DNA of 64,000 bases, taken from the NCBI GenBank assembly GCA_036768485.1, contig JAVLUZ010000145.1, positions 16,020,304 to 16,084,303 of the forward strand. Reading direction: 5' to 3'. The position numbers and the translations under genes were made by a program. This DNA comes from Mermis nigrescens. Lineage: Eukaryota; Nematoda; Enoplea; Mermithida; Mermithidae. How positions within the stretch are numbered: position 1 is the first letter of the stretch; every line of letters begins with the position of its first letter. Shown piece after piece: positions 37,251-51,800 of this stretch. The notes under the pieces were generated by a model. That model searched no databases and was not told the origin of the DNA. It worked only from the letters and a program-made list of their open reading frames with translations.

Positions 37251-37889
37251 ACAATCCTGAAAAACATAATTCTATAAATTCTTCTCAAACAGACATGATA
37301 AAACAATTTAGGAACGATGAGATACCAATTAAAGTTACATACACAATTAGGCACATAGAGTATGGGAGTCTATTCTTGTTTCTTGAAAAAATGTCATTTT
37401 CTGCATAAATCCTGTAAAGAACAGCACCCATTTAGATGCAAAAAGCACTTAATGTTGTTTAAAAATTACTATTTACAACTGATTTAAAATGAAATTATTT
37501 CAGAAAAGTATGCCCAAATGATATGGACACGAGGCTCTTTTCAGAATGGTCCTCTGAGCAAATCTTGAATAGTCATTCGAACCAAAGCATTACACAAACT
37601 AAATATTCATTCAAATCTCTGTCATTCGTTTTTCCTATATGAATCATCAATACACATGACGTTGTAAACTTTTTGACCCAACAAAAACTTTTTGTCAGGC
37701 TAACGAATAAGAGATAAAATCGAGAATGTATAGTCAAGAATAACCTAGATGGATTTGGGCATTTTTACAACAGAAAGCTGTCTTTAGTCAAATACGGTCC
37801 AAACATATACAAATATAGTCCACACCTTAAAAAACCTTTTTGTTTTCGCTTAATATTTACTGTACAACCACCCTAACCTTTAGAGTTAT

Positions 37890-38112
37890 ATCCTCAGATA
37901 AGGATTTTGGGGACCAATGAAAAAATCGGACATTTTTTTACAGAAAATGAGGCAAAATAAAGGCCCAAAATCGATGAAAAATGAAGATTTTTTTCCAGTG
38001 CCTTAAATGACGAGAAAGTGCGTGATAAAGTACTTTTTAAACTCTATTTTAGCGCCTATACCAGTTTTTCAGCTCATTTTGGCTCCAAAAAAGGTTTTTA
38101 TTTACTTTAAGT
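37890..38112 (+). mobile_element. Family F element
   Basis: AAAATGAGGCAAAATAAAGG, ATCGATGAAAAATGAAG and TTTCAGCTCATTTTGGCTCC follow the F order. It lies inside the 3.2-kb inverted-repeat segment. Confidence 0.6.
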
Positions 38113-38140
38113 CGCTAAAGAGCTAAGCAGCTTATATCAC

Positions 38141-38319
38141 ATCATGAAAAAAGGCGGAGATATGTTTGATTTTGGGTTGATTGTGTACATTTTTATTGGT
38201 GAATTTTGATATTGTTTGTCGCGTTAATGTTACTAAATACTGCTTGTATTCCACTTTTGACTCTTCCAACAAACGCAAACATATAACTTTTAGTGCTCTT
38301 CGAGCATTTTTCCACTAGT
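38141..38319 (-). repeat. Right arm of the perfect 179-bp inverted repeat
   Basis: Begins ATCATGAAAAAAGGCGGAG and ends TTTTTCCACTAGT. Homology stops sharply on both sides. Together the arms bound 3178 bp. Confidence 0.9.
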
Positions 38320-38828
38320 GCCCAACTTTTGACTATCTCGGTTTACGAGATTGTTTGTGTCATTTCACTGATTGATACTTATGTATATGTTGTGTTGGGT
38401 GGTTTTCAATGGCGGAGATGCTAACCCGAGGTCCTTCAAATGGTCTGATGTACGTGCAATGTTTACTATATGTGACATAGAAAATCAATACGAATATTCA
38501 AAAATGCATACAAAGTAGCCTACGTGACTTTAACACTCAATTTCAAACTCAAGAATTAAGAAACCCAAAGTCCACGTGCAAATCGACTAGATCTCATCTT
38601 TGATTTATCGTAACTACTTTTGCGTTAATCGCTTTTCCTAATTTACCTTACTTGGTTGATAAAAGCCGCGCAAGTGTTAATTTGCCTATGTTCAGATTTG
38701 CCCTTCCCTATTTTCTTAACACTTGCTCACATATGTTTTGTATCGTTATAATTTATTGCTCGAAGTTTTTCCAACTTATTTTTAACGAACCATTTGCGTA
38801 AGTAGTGTATTTTTAGGCATTAAAGTAT
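38320..38828. other. Unassigned sequence upstream of the possible promoter
   Basis: No frame or repeat recognised between the right inverted-repeat arm and the TATAAATA box. Confidence 0.4.
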
Positions 38829-38830
38829 TG

Positions 38831-38974
38831 TATAAATACTGAATGCGTTTTTCGTTAAGAGTTCAGTTTTTTTGGTTCTTTTGCACTTAATTTGTGTTCG
38901 GGCTTTATTATATTCGATTACTATTTGTTTAATAAATTATATATTGAAGATGTTTAAGAGGACTTCACGTAAGT
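38831..38974 (+). promoter_or_regulatory. Possible core promoter with mini-exon
   Basis: TATAAATA at 38831-38838 is followed 34 bases later by an initiator-like TTCAGTT (A at 38865). A first ATG at 38950 opens MFKRTS and reaches a consensus donor GTAAGT at 38969. The short basic start would suit a mitochondrial presequence, so it could be the missing MRPS26 start, but phase 1 here and phase 2 at 42843 demand at least one further exon. An LTR-like remnant is the alternative. Confidence 0.25.
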
Positions 38975-39039
38975 AATAGATACACTTCTAAACTAGCGTT
39001 ATCCTTGCGTTACATATAGATAGTGATGTAAAAGTCATC

Positions 39040-39190
39040 TGGATCTGATCTTTTTATCCAGATTCAGATCCAGATCCAGATAATCTGGATCTGGATCTGG
39101 TTATTTTCTTATCTGGTTATCTGATCTGGATCTGGATCTGCCAGAAAATCAGAACCCGATCTTTATCTGGATCTGGATCTGTTTAGTCAA
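39040..39190. repeat. (GATCTG)n minisatellite
   Basis: Imperfect hexamers GATCTG, in both orientations at the left end (CAGATCCAGATCCAGAT). Confidence 0.9.
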
Positions 39191-39289
39191 GTTATATCTC
39201 GTTAAACAGATCAGAAAGTTATTTTTTCGCAATGGTATTCTTTCTGTTTTACAATTTACTGTAGGTGGATTATCTAAGTAGTTGTAGCC

Positions 39290-39660
39290 TTACATGCACG
39301 TGGGGGTGGGGGTCTGCTGATGGTTTGACCCCCCAGATTCATGCTGACCCCCCAGAATGGCCAAAGAGTGATGCTGACCCCCATAATATTTTGGTTTTAT
39401 AAAAATTTTCAACTGCAGAAAAGTAACTTAAGTGATAAAAAATGTATTGAAGGTTGTTTTTTCACATAAATGATCATCAGAATTGACTTTTGAGAGACTT
39501 TTTTGCCTAAAAATGGGAAAATTTTAAATTTTTTTCGAAAAATTTTTGTTGAAAAAATTGTTTTAGTGGATGCGCGACATCAAGAAACGTCTAAGAACAA
39601 TGTTTTTAGTGCCCATGGGCCATTTTTATCCCTTTTTAGATGCAGCTGTCATTTTTTATG
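39290..39660 (-). mobile_element. Diverged A/E-type element
   Basis: GCACGTGGGGGTGGGGGTC, repeated CTGACCCCCCAGA boxes, then the core AAGAAACGTCTAAGAACAA and GGGCCATTTTTATCCC. Ends are uncertain. Confidence 0.4.
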
Positions 39661-40373
39661 AATTTTAATAGCGTGTTTATTTGTTGAATCAAAATTAAAG
39701 AGGTTTCTTCATAGTATTGCAATTTGTGTTGTTAGGTAATGTATCGCTTGTGTTATTTGGCAGTGATATCCCCCTGAAATAATACACCCTTTTTTTCTTA
39801 CAAGCTATCAAAAGAAGCATTTGTTTCTCCTGTTTAACCATAATGTTACCAAATTATTGACATACATACGTTCCTGTGAAAATTTAATTCTGTTTTGTAT
39901 ATAAACTTGTCAAGTAAAGCTGTTGTAATAAGTCTTACATTTTTCATGCCTCAATTTTGTTGAATTTTTACTCATGCTTACTTCAACTGTTTCCCTTGCT
40001 GTACACTTCAACCTTTCAGATTTATTATTTACTATCAGCAGAGTTGGCACGAGCTGACCTTTTGGGTTTTTGTGGGTGCGAAAATTCCCGATTTTAGGGT
40101 TTTTGGTATATGTCCACACCACAAAATCGGCTAAAGTGAAGGCAGTAACATTGGGAAATCGGGCAAAATTGACTGATTTAAATTAATTAGCAGTTGCTTT
40201 GTCCAGAAACAACAAAATCACTGCCCGGAAACCAGTTTCTGTGAAATATTTTGAAAATTAAGGAGATTTTTCTTCAATTTTTTTTGTGTAGATGCTGGCA
40301 TAATCTTTATCGAGGCTAATGCCAACAGACTTGGAAACACGGCTGAGTTTTATAATGATTACAAAAATACCTA

Positions 40374-40473
40374 NNNNNNNNNNNNNNNNNNNNNNNNNNN
40401 NNNNNNNNNNNNNNNNNNNNNNNNNNNNNNNNNNNNNNNNNNNNNNNNNNNNNNNNNNNNNNNNNNNNNNNNN
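40374..40473. other. Assembly gap (100 N)
   Basis: Exactly 100 N directly before the (TA)n tract, where assembly would be expected to fail. Confidence 1.
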
Positions 40474-41715
<1,242 letters not shown>

Positions 41716-41720
41716 TTGCT

Positions 41721-41901
<181 letters not shown>

Positions 41902-42315
41902 TCATGTATATATCTATGTATGTAAAATTGGAAATTTTGTATCTAAGAATAATAAACAATGAGGAATGGAAGAGAAACTTTTTTAGCTAATTTGACAAGA
42001 AAATTTGACATCGAAACTTTAATCCGAGATTTGCGTATTAGGACGGCTAAACGCTTTGTTTCGCTCTAAACTTACCGAAATAGTCGTTTACAAAAGTTTA
42101 AATGGGAATTAAACAATTACCGGGTTAACTCGATAAAACTTCGGTGTTTTGTTTACGCCGTTTTACGATCGCTCATTCGCGGCATGTTATAAGCATAACA
42201 AAAGATAGATAAAAGAAATAAAATAAGTAGATATTAATAATAATAGCATTAAAAAATAAATTTAAAAAAATTCATAATTATAATGATCATTTTGAACCTT
42301 TTTTTAAGGCTGAAC

Positions 42316-42767
42316 CATAGTTTCTCAAGGTCGAAAGTTCAGAGGGGGTGAAATCCCAAAATATGAGACCACTAAATTTAGATTTCTAGCCTTATTTGCA
42401 GGTCAAATATGCAAAACGCTTAAAACATCCTATATAGCATGTTTTAATGTGAAAAACTGCATTTTTAACTAACTTTTTGTCCCATTTTGACTAGTTTCTT
42501 CACTCTTGTAAGTTAAAAATATAACAATTCATCAAAAATTTTGAATTTTCAGATCATTTTAACTTCATTCTAAGTATTTTATGGGTAACTACAAGAGAAA
42601 TGTACTAGTCGGCGCGAAGCGCCGAAACATTTTTAACATCTGCGCTGCTTTTGTACCCAAAAATCATTACAGAAAACGTTTGATAGCTCAAAATCGTCTA
42701 ACAGTGATTCAAGTCTCGGACCCTGAGGTGGGGGTAATACCCCCCTCACCCCCTATGGGAATGTGTG
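42316..42767 (+). mobile_element. Family G hAT-like MITE, copy G1
   Basis: A perfect 8-bp duplication GGCTGAAC (42308-42315, 42768-42775). Starts CATAGTTTCTCAAGG and ends GGGAATGTGTG. Contains the hairpin CGGCGCGAAGCGCCG at 42610-42624. Confidence 0.9.
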
Positions 42768-42842
42768 GGCTGAACCTTTGTTAAAAATTATAAAATTTAA
42801 CAAATTAGAAATCGTAAAAGATTAAAATTATTTCGTATTCAG

Positions 42843-45800
42843 GTTACATTTACGAAATGAATACGTGGAGGAAAATTTAAAGGGTGTTGGAGGTCGCGAG
42901 GAAATCGATTCGAGGATTAAAAGCGAGTTTGAAGAAATCTTAGAAGAAAACGAGCGAATCAACCAATCACAGGCGTTAAAGAGGTATGATTTAGTTATTA
43001 ATTAATTAATCAATTAATTAATAATTAGATGATTAATTAATGAAATTTCAAAATAATTCCAATTGAAGTTTAATTCAAATTTTTCAATTGGGCTAAGCTT
43101 TGCCGGCCAATTTTATGCGTATAACCAAATTTAATGGCGATGATTCTAATAACTTGATTAATTGATTAATTAATTATTTTTTTTAAATCCGTCATTTAAT
43201 CGATTTATTAATCAATTAATCAATTAATTGATTAATTTAATCATTAGTTTTTTCTAAAGTGATTCAAAAACTTATATATTCGATTAGCGTTTTTTGTTCA
43301 ATTGATCGATTAAACGTAGAGTGTAAAATTAAGTCTAGTGTAAAGTAAAGTATTGTATAGAACAGAGCTAGTGTAAAATGTATGCTTATAAGTGTAAAGT
43401 AGAATCTTTTAAGGAACCATCACCTGGATACCATGTGATCCTAGTTTTCGACAGAAATTTCGAAAAGGGGTGAAATTGTAGCTTTACATTAGAAGTTATG
43501 CGAGTTCTTTGCTTAAACAATTGTAGTTGTTAATAAATTTTTGTAATTTTTATATTAACATTTATATATAATTTTTTTGTTTAATTGTTTTTATAATTTT
43601 TAATCATATAATTTATAATTCTAATTATACATATATGCTTGTTAAATTTTTTAAATATAATTTATAACTTTATTTATAATTTTTTATAATTTTCTAATGT
43701 ATTTATGATTTTTTAATTATAAATATTATATTTATAAGTTCTTCTTATTGGCAGCATACGATAAGATATATCTCGAATTTTTTTTTAAATCGCCTACCTC
43801 GCTGCTCGCTTTGACCACGCATGGGCGTTAGGGGGTAATGTCCCCCCAGAAGTTGAATTCTCCCCCCTCAAATTATTGTAGACCCCAGAATTCTATTTTT
43901 AGTAACATTTTTGGCAATTTTACCCATCCTGACCCCCTGCCCCCAAAATTTTCTTGATGCCCACGTACGTTTACGGCTTATTACTATAATGCTGCCACAT
44001 TCAGGGCCGAATATTTCGAACAAAGGCGACTTCAGATCGAAAACGAAACCAAAGTTGAAGTCGAAAAATATCTAAAAATCTCAGCCGAAGAATTGGAGAA
44101 GAGGGAAAAAGAAGTCCTCGATACAATAGTATGCTTATTACTTAAGCTATAAGTATTTCAAAAAATTTATTAAGGTAAATATGTAATGATATTAGTTTAA
44201 CTTTGTAAAAATAAGTAACAAATTGCGAAGTATAAAATAATAATTAATAAAAAACGTAAAAATTAATCTTTTTTTAGTATGTAGATAATTACTTCAAAAA
44301 TAATTTTGAACTCATGCAATAGCGAGTTTGGGTTTTGATACATAATAGGTTTTTAATTTATGAATTTATTCATTCTATTGAATATTTTGTGACTAATTAT
44401 ACTTTACTTTTCAATTTTTGATAGGGTGGGTTTTTTATGTTATTGAATAAGATTAGTTATGTGTGCATCAGTGGCGGATCTAGGATTTTTCTAACGGGGG
44501 GGAACCCTGACTTGGGCGGAAAAAATTAGCCGTTTTAAACGGAAAATCGCTAAAAATCGCCCAAAAATGCTTAATTTTGCGCACTATTTTGGGCCAATGG
44601 GGGGCGGCCGCCCCCCGCCCTCCCCCTAAATCCGCCCCTGGTGTGCATACAATTAATTGCTTGTTAGCAAAAATAAATGATTTATATTGTTTTAAAATGT
44701 TTGATTTGCTTAATTTTCGATTAAACACTTTTTTAGACATTCGGATTTGATAATTAAATTTAGTTTAATTCTTTTATTTTAATTGTTTTAATTATAATTT
44801 GATTACTTCTCAATGCACTCAAATCTTCCCTTGATGTCCAGAAGCTGAAATTATTCGTATTTTGCCCTTTTGAAATAGTTCTATTTGCAAAGTTTAGTCA
44901 TTGTTTAATCTGCTATGTAAAAATAATAAAATTTACTCAAAAAATAATAAAAATTCAAAAAACGAGATCGTTATTTTGTTATCCTATTGTGAATTCACCA
45001 GAAATTTAATGATTTGCTCGCAAAAATAATTTGGATAAGGGCCATATTTTTCGAACTTATTTTTCTCTATATTAATTTATAATTAGTAATTAATTTGTCT
45101 TAATTATTAGTTATTTTTATTTAATATGCACATGATTATAGGCGCGATGTAAAGTACTCTTTGTTTTATTTTTCTTGTCATTTCTGCTTTATTGCTTTAT
45201 TTTTTCTGTAAATACAGTTTATACAGTTTACGAAGTGAGCTGAGCTGTCTAAAGCCGGCGAAATCATTAATTTTGTGTGTAAAACGCAATAGGCTCGTTT
45301 GATCGTCACTTTTTCTCAATTTTAATTTTGTCAAGTTTAATTTGTCGATTTTAATTATAATGTTAATTCTTATAATTATTGAAATTTTAATTTTTATTAT
45401 TTTTCTGAAAAATTAGAAAATTCAGAAATTTTAAGTCAGAGATTTTTATTCACTTAAGATTTTTCACAAAAAATTTGCGCTTTTATGCTATTTTAGGCAG
45501 TTTTTTTGTACAAGGTCCGTTTGTATATACATGCACAAAGATGGTTTCCAAAAGTCATTGTAAATTTTGTATATGCAAATTGTTGTGCACTACAATATAG
45601 TACTGTAGCGATTTTAGTGTGGTAAAACAGGGTTTTCGATCTTTGGCAGTGTATTTTAGCAAATTTCTTGGTTTCTGACGCCAAAAATTACTAAAAATTG
45701 TCTCGAAACGTACCAAAAAATTTGACATTTTTCCATTCTAAATGCAAATTCTGGCCATTTTAAAGATATGTAGGACAAACAATTACTCATTTTGGCGCGA

Positions 45801-48800
45801 AGCGCCGAAACTTCTTATGAATTTCACACCTTTTTACAATTTTTGTCGTCCCAAAAATCTTTGTACACTTTGTACACACAAAATTTTGGGTACTATAATA
45901 TGGAAGAGTAGCGATTTTAGTGTGGTAAAAACAAAGTTGTTCGACTTCTGGTAGTGTATTTTAGATAATTTATGGGTCTCTAAGGGCAAAAATCACTAAG
46001 AATCGTCTTAAAACGGCGCGCAGCGCCGAAAAATTTGACATTTTCCCTTTTGAAATTCTATTTCTGCCATTATGAAGATATATAGAAAACACAATTATTC
46101 ATTGCGCCGGAAATTTTTTCGAATTTCAGACCTTTTTTGCATTTTTGTCTTCCCAAAAATCTTTGTGCATGTAGAAAGACGGCCCCTACAATCTTTGTAC
46201 ATCGGGAAAAATCATTGCCGAGTACAGAAAAACCACTGATTTTAGGTACATTTTAGCCGTTTTTGACCAGAAATCGAAGGTTATTCACTCTTTCCCAAAA
46301 AAGTGGCTGGTTTATGGGCAGTATTGGAATTCTGGGGATGAGACCAAAAACTTTCTCAAGTATCTTTTTTAAGCTTAAAAACGAGGGATACGTGCCAAAA
46401 ACATCATTTTCCGCCTTTCTGACAATGACACTTTATTGATTATAAAATTTTACCAATTTTATAAATTATAAATTTAAAAAAATATAAATTGCAAAAAGAG
46501 AACAATGAAATCTTGCTAGACGATTAGAACGTAAAAAGTTTCTCGACAATTTGTTCAAATCCAACAAAATCTGGTACGAAGCACCAAAAAATTTTGACAC
46601 TTTCAAACTAAATTATCACCAAAAACATTTAAAACAGGACGTTTTCTTCGATTTTTCTGGAAAATCCAAAATTCAGGGGGAGTGGGGAAAGGTTATTTGT
46701 CAAACCCGTCCCCAATATGATATAAATATGTGAATATTATAAAAAATGATTAAATGACAAAATTAATTACTAGGTGCCTAGTGATTATTAATTGTTTAGG
46801 AAAAGAAATAAGTCTTAAAAAAATTCGCCTTGCTGCCCGTCTGAATTTTAATTTGAAAGATCCGATTCGAAAGTGAATAAGAAATTTCAAATCTTAAAAT
46901 TTTTTAATCAATTTTCGCGCACAGTTGCAAATTTTACATTTCAATACTTGAAGTAATAATTAGAGCAAATAATTGATTTCTGGCAAATTTACTTAAGGTT
47001 AAATTTTCCAATTTTTTCGGAAATTTTTTAAACATTTTTATACAATTATATTGTTCGTAAAATCCAATTGTTTTTCGTACTGTAAAGATAAGGATTCATC
47101 GAAAAGTTAATAGCATCGAAAAATTTTCAATAATAGTAAAATGAAATATTCGATCGCGATCTTTAAAATTAATGCAGCGCTTATTAATCTATAAAAAATT
47201 AACTGAATATAGTGCAAGTAAATTGACCAATTTTCACTTATTTTTATATTTCTATATCAGTTTTGCAGCTTTATTTTTTGAAATTGTAAGAAACTCTGAA
47301 AAATTGAAAATAAAGATAATAAAAGTAAAATTGTTGAAAATAAAAATTGTTTCAAATAAAACTAGAAAGTTATGAAATAAAGCTACTAAAGCTATTTTCT
47401 TGTTATTTTACGTTGAGTCCTGTTGTTTTTCGTGTTTTTTTATTCTATGTTCTATTGCAAATTTTTCCTATTCTCATTTTTTCCCGATTTTTTATTATAT
47501 ACGAGTATGTATTTCCATTTTTCGTAATTTTACCTAATTAAATTTTTTTTGCTTTTTGTTACAATTTTTGTTTTTATTTATCATTTTTTCGTATCAAGAT
47601 TACAATAAATTCATTTAAAATTTCAAAATTATTCAGACGTCTGAATAATTTATAAATTATTTAGAATCGTAGAAAAATTTAGAAAATAATTTGAAAATAA
47701 TATAAATTTATGCATAAATTTTATCCTTAAATATTCGAAAAGCGATGAAAAATGCTCCGATGGAACAAAAAAGAGAACATACTTGGGATTGTGGATTATT
47801 AAGGATGTAGAAGGAGGCGGCTAGGAAAAAGCTACCTATGTACATATATGCCTGAAGTCGCAAAATCTGTTAAAAATCAGACTTTCTCTAAGCAATGCAA
47901 AAAATGAAAGTACATTCTGCGGCCTGCAGATTGTAATAAACTATTGAATTAAAAAAATGATTGAAAAAGCAGCAAGTTAGCTATGCAGTAGCTATGGGAA
48001 GCTAGATGGAGTAATCTAGGAGCGGCTTTGCGAGCCAATTGAATGAAATAGCAAACATCGATGCATTCAAGACAATCAAATAAATACGTGTAAGCCTACC
48101 TGAAGCAGACGAAATGTAAATACGCTTGCACGCCTGCAACGATTGTGTGCGCTAATGAATTGACGCCGGGTTCGCTTGCTATAATGCTCATGATAACAAA
48201 ATAAAACACCTTTAAGTACAATTGCAATTAATTTTCAATTTTTGATGATACGAAGCAAGTCAGCGTTGCAACTTGCAAGCAATTTACAAGCAGCAAACAT
48301 TTTAGACTATGTTTATACACTATTATGTGAAGCATTGAAAATTATTTCAAGTTCACCTTTTTTCAGACACCGCAGAATGTAATTCGATTTTTTGCACATA
48401 CATGTAGGTAGCTTTTCTATAGTCCCATCCTTTAACGTCCTTAATAATCCACAATCCTAAGTATATTCGTTTTTTGTTGCATTGGTGCATTTTTCATTGC
48501 TAGTATTCTATTTTTGATTAGCATGATTTGACTTAATCAGTCAGTAAAGACACACGGTGTCATGCCACAATAATGAAAGCAGTCCAAGGGCCCGAAAAAA
48601 CAATTTTGTTCTGAACGTAAGCAGTATCTTTTTTAGAGAAGACAACCTTACCATATTCAAACAGATCAAAGGTTTTCAGCACAAACTTTGCGCAAATATT
48701 GGGTTTGAAGAACACTTACGCTCAGATTCGTCATCCTGACGTTATATAGAACATTTTGAAAAAAATTAGCTTCTGCAACGCAAGAAAATATACAGTAAGA

Positions 48801-51800
48801 TTCGTAATCCTGACCTTGCGGAACACATTTCGAAAAAATTTACCTTTTGCAACGCTCTGGACGTAAAATAAATTTGTAGTCTAAACTACACATAAAGAAT
48901 AAATAAATAGTGCAAACTTTACACAAATACCGGGTGTAGAGAAAACTAACAGTCAGATTAGTAATTCTGACGGTACTTAGAACATTTTGAAAAAGAATTA
49001 AGCTCCCGCAAAGCTCTAGAACTGAAGTTATTTCGCAGTGTAAACCTAACATTACTACTGGGTGTAAAGAAAACATACAATCAGATTCGTAATCCTGACC
49101 TTACGGAACATATTTTGAAGAAATTACGTTTTACAACACTCTGGAAGTGGAATAAATATGTTGTGTAAACAACACGTTAACAATAAATGAGTAGTGCAAA
49201 CTTTGGACAACTGCTGGGTTTAGAGAAAACTAATATTTTGAAAAAAATTAAGCTTTCGAAAGGTTGTAGAACTAAAGTTAATTCGCAGTGTAAACTTAAT
49301 ACAACCACAGAGCGTAGGGAAGATTTTAGTCGGATTCGCAATTCCGATATTACTCTGAAATCACGATCAACAAAAAATGAAAAAAGTCTATACTATGGCC
49401 CGAAGACAAATATTAGATGTAAACCTCTTTACACCACTGTTGAGTGTAAACAAACGCGCTCTGCTGGCATATCACATTTGATTCCTGCTATATTTTTGGA
49501 CTTGAGATGATGTCCAGACTCATTACTGGAGAAGTTGGCAGAAAAAACGAAACAGAAACACGTTTAAGTTACAAATTTTTAACTCTACACCTCCCGGAGA
49601 AGCTTAAATATTAATGTAAACAAACGCAATTTGTTGTGACGTGTACCCCCCAAAAAGTATTTTATTTTTATTCTATTCGACCTATCCCGACTTCTTAACG
49701 GAGAAAGTAACAAACAAAGAAAAGGACAAAACATATTTTCCACCATCATAACATTGTAAACTTTGAAAATCTTAACCTAATTCCCCATTGAGTGTAAAGA
49801 AATTCGTTTGGGCCAGTTTGTAGCCTTTGAACTGTAGTATGTTTGTATGTGCAAAACTTATGTTACGCAAAGTATTTGAGATATTTACCAATCAAAAAAG
49901 GAAAAAAACGGTTTTTTTTGCCCATTTTACTCCCCTGATATCGAACTTTACACCCTATAAATTACTCAATATTGTTTTTTTAAACGCTTTTGCTGCGATG
50001 TGTATCCCTTGTTAGGTACTTTATTATATTTTATTCAATTTATTCTAATAATAAGCGGAAAAGTTGGCATAGAAATCATAGACAAAATCTGTCTTCTACA
50101 CCATCCACTGGAGTGTAAAGTATTAACCCCTGGTACTAACTCCGTATTGAATGTACAAAAGTTTGCTGGCAAGCAGAAACTAGCTCATAGGCCGTAGTAC
50201 ATTTCTATTTGAAAAAATTTCTTGGGACTTATAACCGGACTTTTTGGCTGACATAAACAAGTCGAAAACCCGACCAAAATCTGCTTTTTCACCCACTGAT
50301 TTTCACACTCTTTGCACTCCCATTGTTGTTGTATTTGCCGGACATGGTACCATCGATCAAATGTTTAATGTGGTTGCTGCCTTTACTGGTTTCCTCCATA
50401 ATTCGATGATATTTGCTTGTAAAGGCCGTGACGGGCAGATGAAGAGGTGTAGTGTATCTTCTGTCGCTGCCAGGCAGTGAGGGCAAAGATCAGACATTTG
50501 GCCAGTGTTATCGAGTCGGCTGCAAGTCGATGCCAATATGTAGCTATATCCGCTCCTTAGTTGTGCAAGTTTGGCTTGGGAGCAACGTGGAAGATTTGTT
50601 TCTTGTGTGGCGATGTTTGGTGGGCGACGGAATATGAAAGGGTTTGAATTGATAAAGCGGTGTCGGCTGGCAATCACTGCCTTCTTGTGGAGATTGTTTT
50701 GACATTGGTGAAGTGTCATAAGCGGAGGTAGATTTCCTAAGCGGCTTTGAACTCTAGTTTCTGAGTACATTTTAAGTGTTGTTGGTTTGACCCGGAAATT
50801 CCTTTGACGTTGACAAGGTGGCCCAGGACAGCCGAATAACTGCCTGCATGGATGGTTGCTATGCAGGCATGCGACGATATATTGGTCAGCCTAGAGTCGG
50901 TTGTGATCCGATACAGATAGCATTCTGGTTTTGCTATGCCGGTGGTCGATTGATGTGAGTTGAAGGCAACCGGTGGCCAAACATAGTGCTGTATTTTGAC
51001 AGCTTTGCAGTTTTTCAAAATTAGATGTTTTAATTGACGGCGTCCAAACTGGTGCAGCATAATTCAAAATTGAACGGTCAGTGACCTTGTAAGTTAGTAG
51101 AATCGTTTCTTTTTGAGCACCCCATGTTCGTCCAGTCAACGCTTTCAAGATGTTGCGTTTTTGAACTTTTTGTTTGATCGTCTTGGTATGGTGGTTGAAC
51201 GACAGGCTAGGATCAAATGTAATACCCAAAATTTTTGGATACTTTTCGGTTGGCAGATGTTCATTGTTGCTGGAGATGTTGAGTTGCAGCGAATGTTGCT
51301 TAGTTTCAGGAGTAAATAGTGTACTTGATTTTTTTGGTAGAGATTGTGAGATAGCGGTTTTTGAGGAAGGTGGCGAGTTGAGGTAGCTAGTTGTTCAACC
51401 GGTTTTCCATACTTTTGATTGTTGGGTTGCTAGTGAACACGGTTATATCGTCCGCATACAAAATCACTTGGATTTCCGTCGGTGGTGCTGGCAAGTCGCG
51501 GACATGTGCGTTGAATAAGGCTGGTGAAATCACAGAGCACTTTTTGCACTTTTGTATTTTTTTATTATTTTTTTTACTTTTTGCACTCCCATTCGAGAAG
51601 TGATGCGAAATTCAAAAAACAAGAATATATATCTAGAGAATTCTATTCTCTACAATTCTATACTATTAAACATTATAAGGCGTTCACAGAGAGTAGTGTA
51701 CAAGCTGGAAAAGAACTACCAAAATTCGCTATATGTTATAAGGTTACGCCAAAACATTACACGCTATATCACGCGTCCAATATTGAGTGTAAACAAAAAA

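Noticed and set aside
48700..49520. Possible CRISPR-like array
   Set aside because: Units are diverged, unevenly spaced and in a eukaryotic intron; it is a degenerate tandem repeat.
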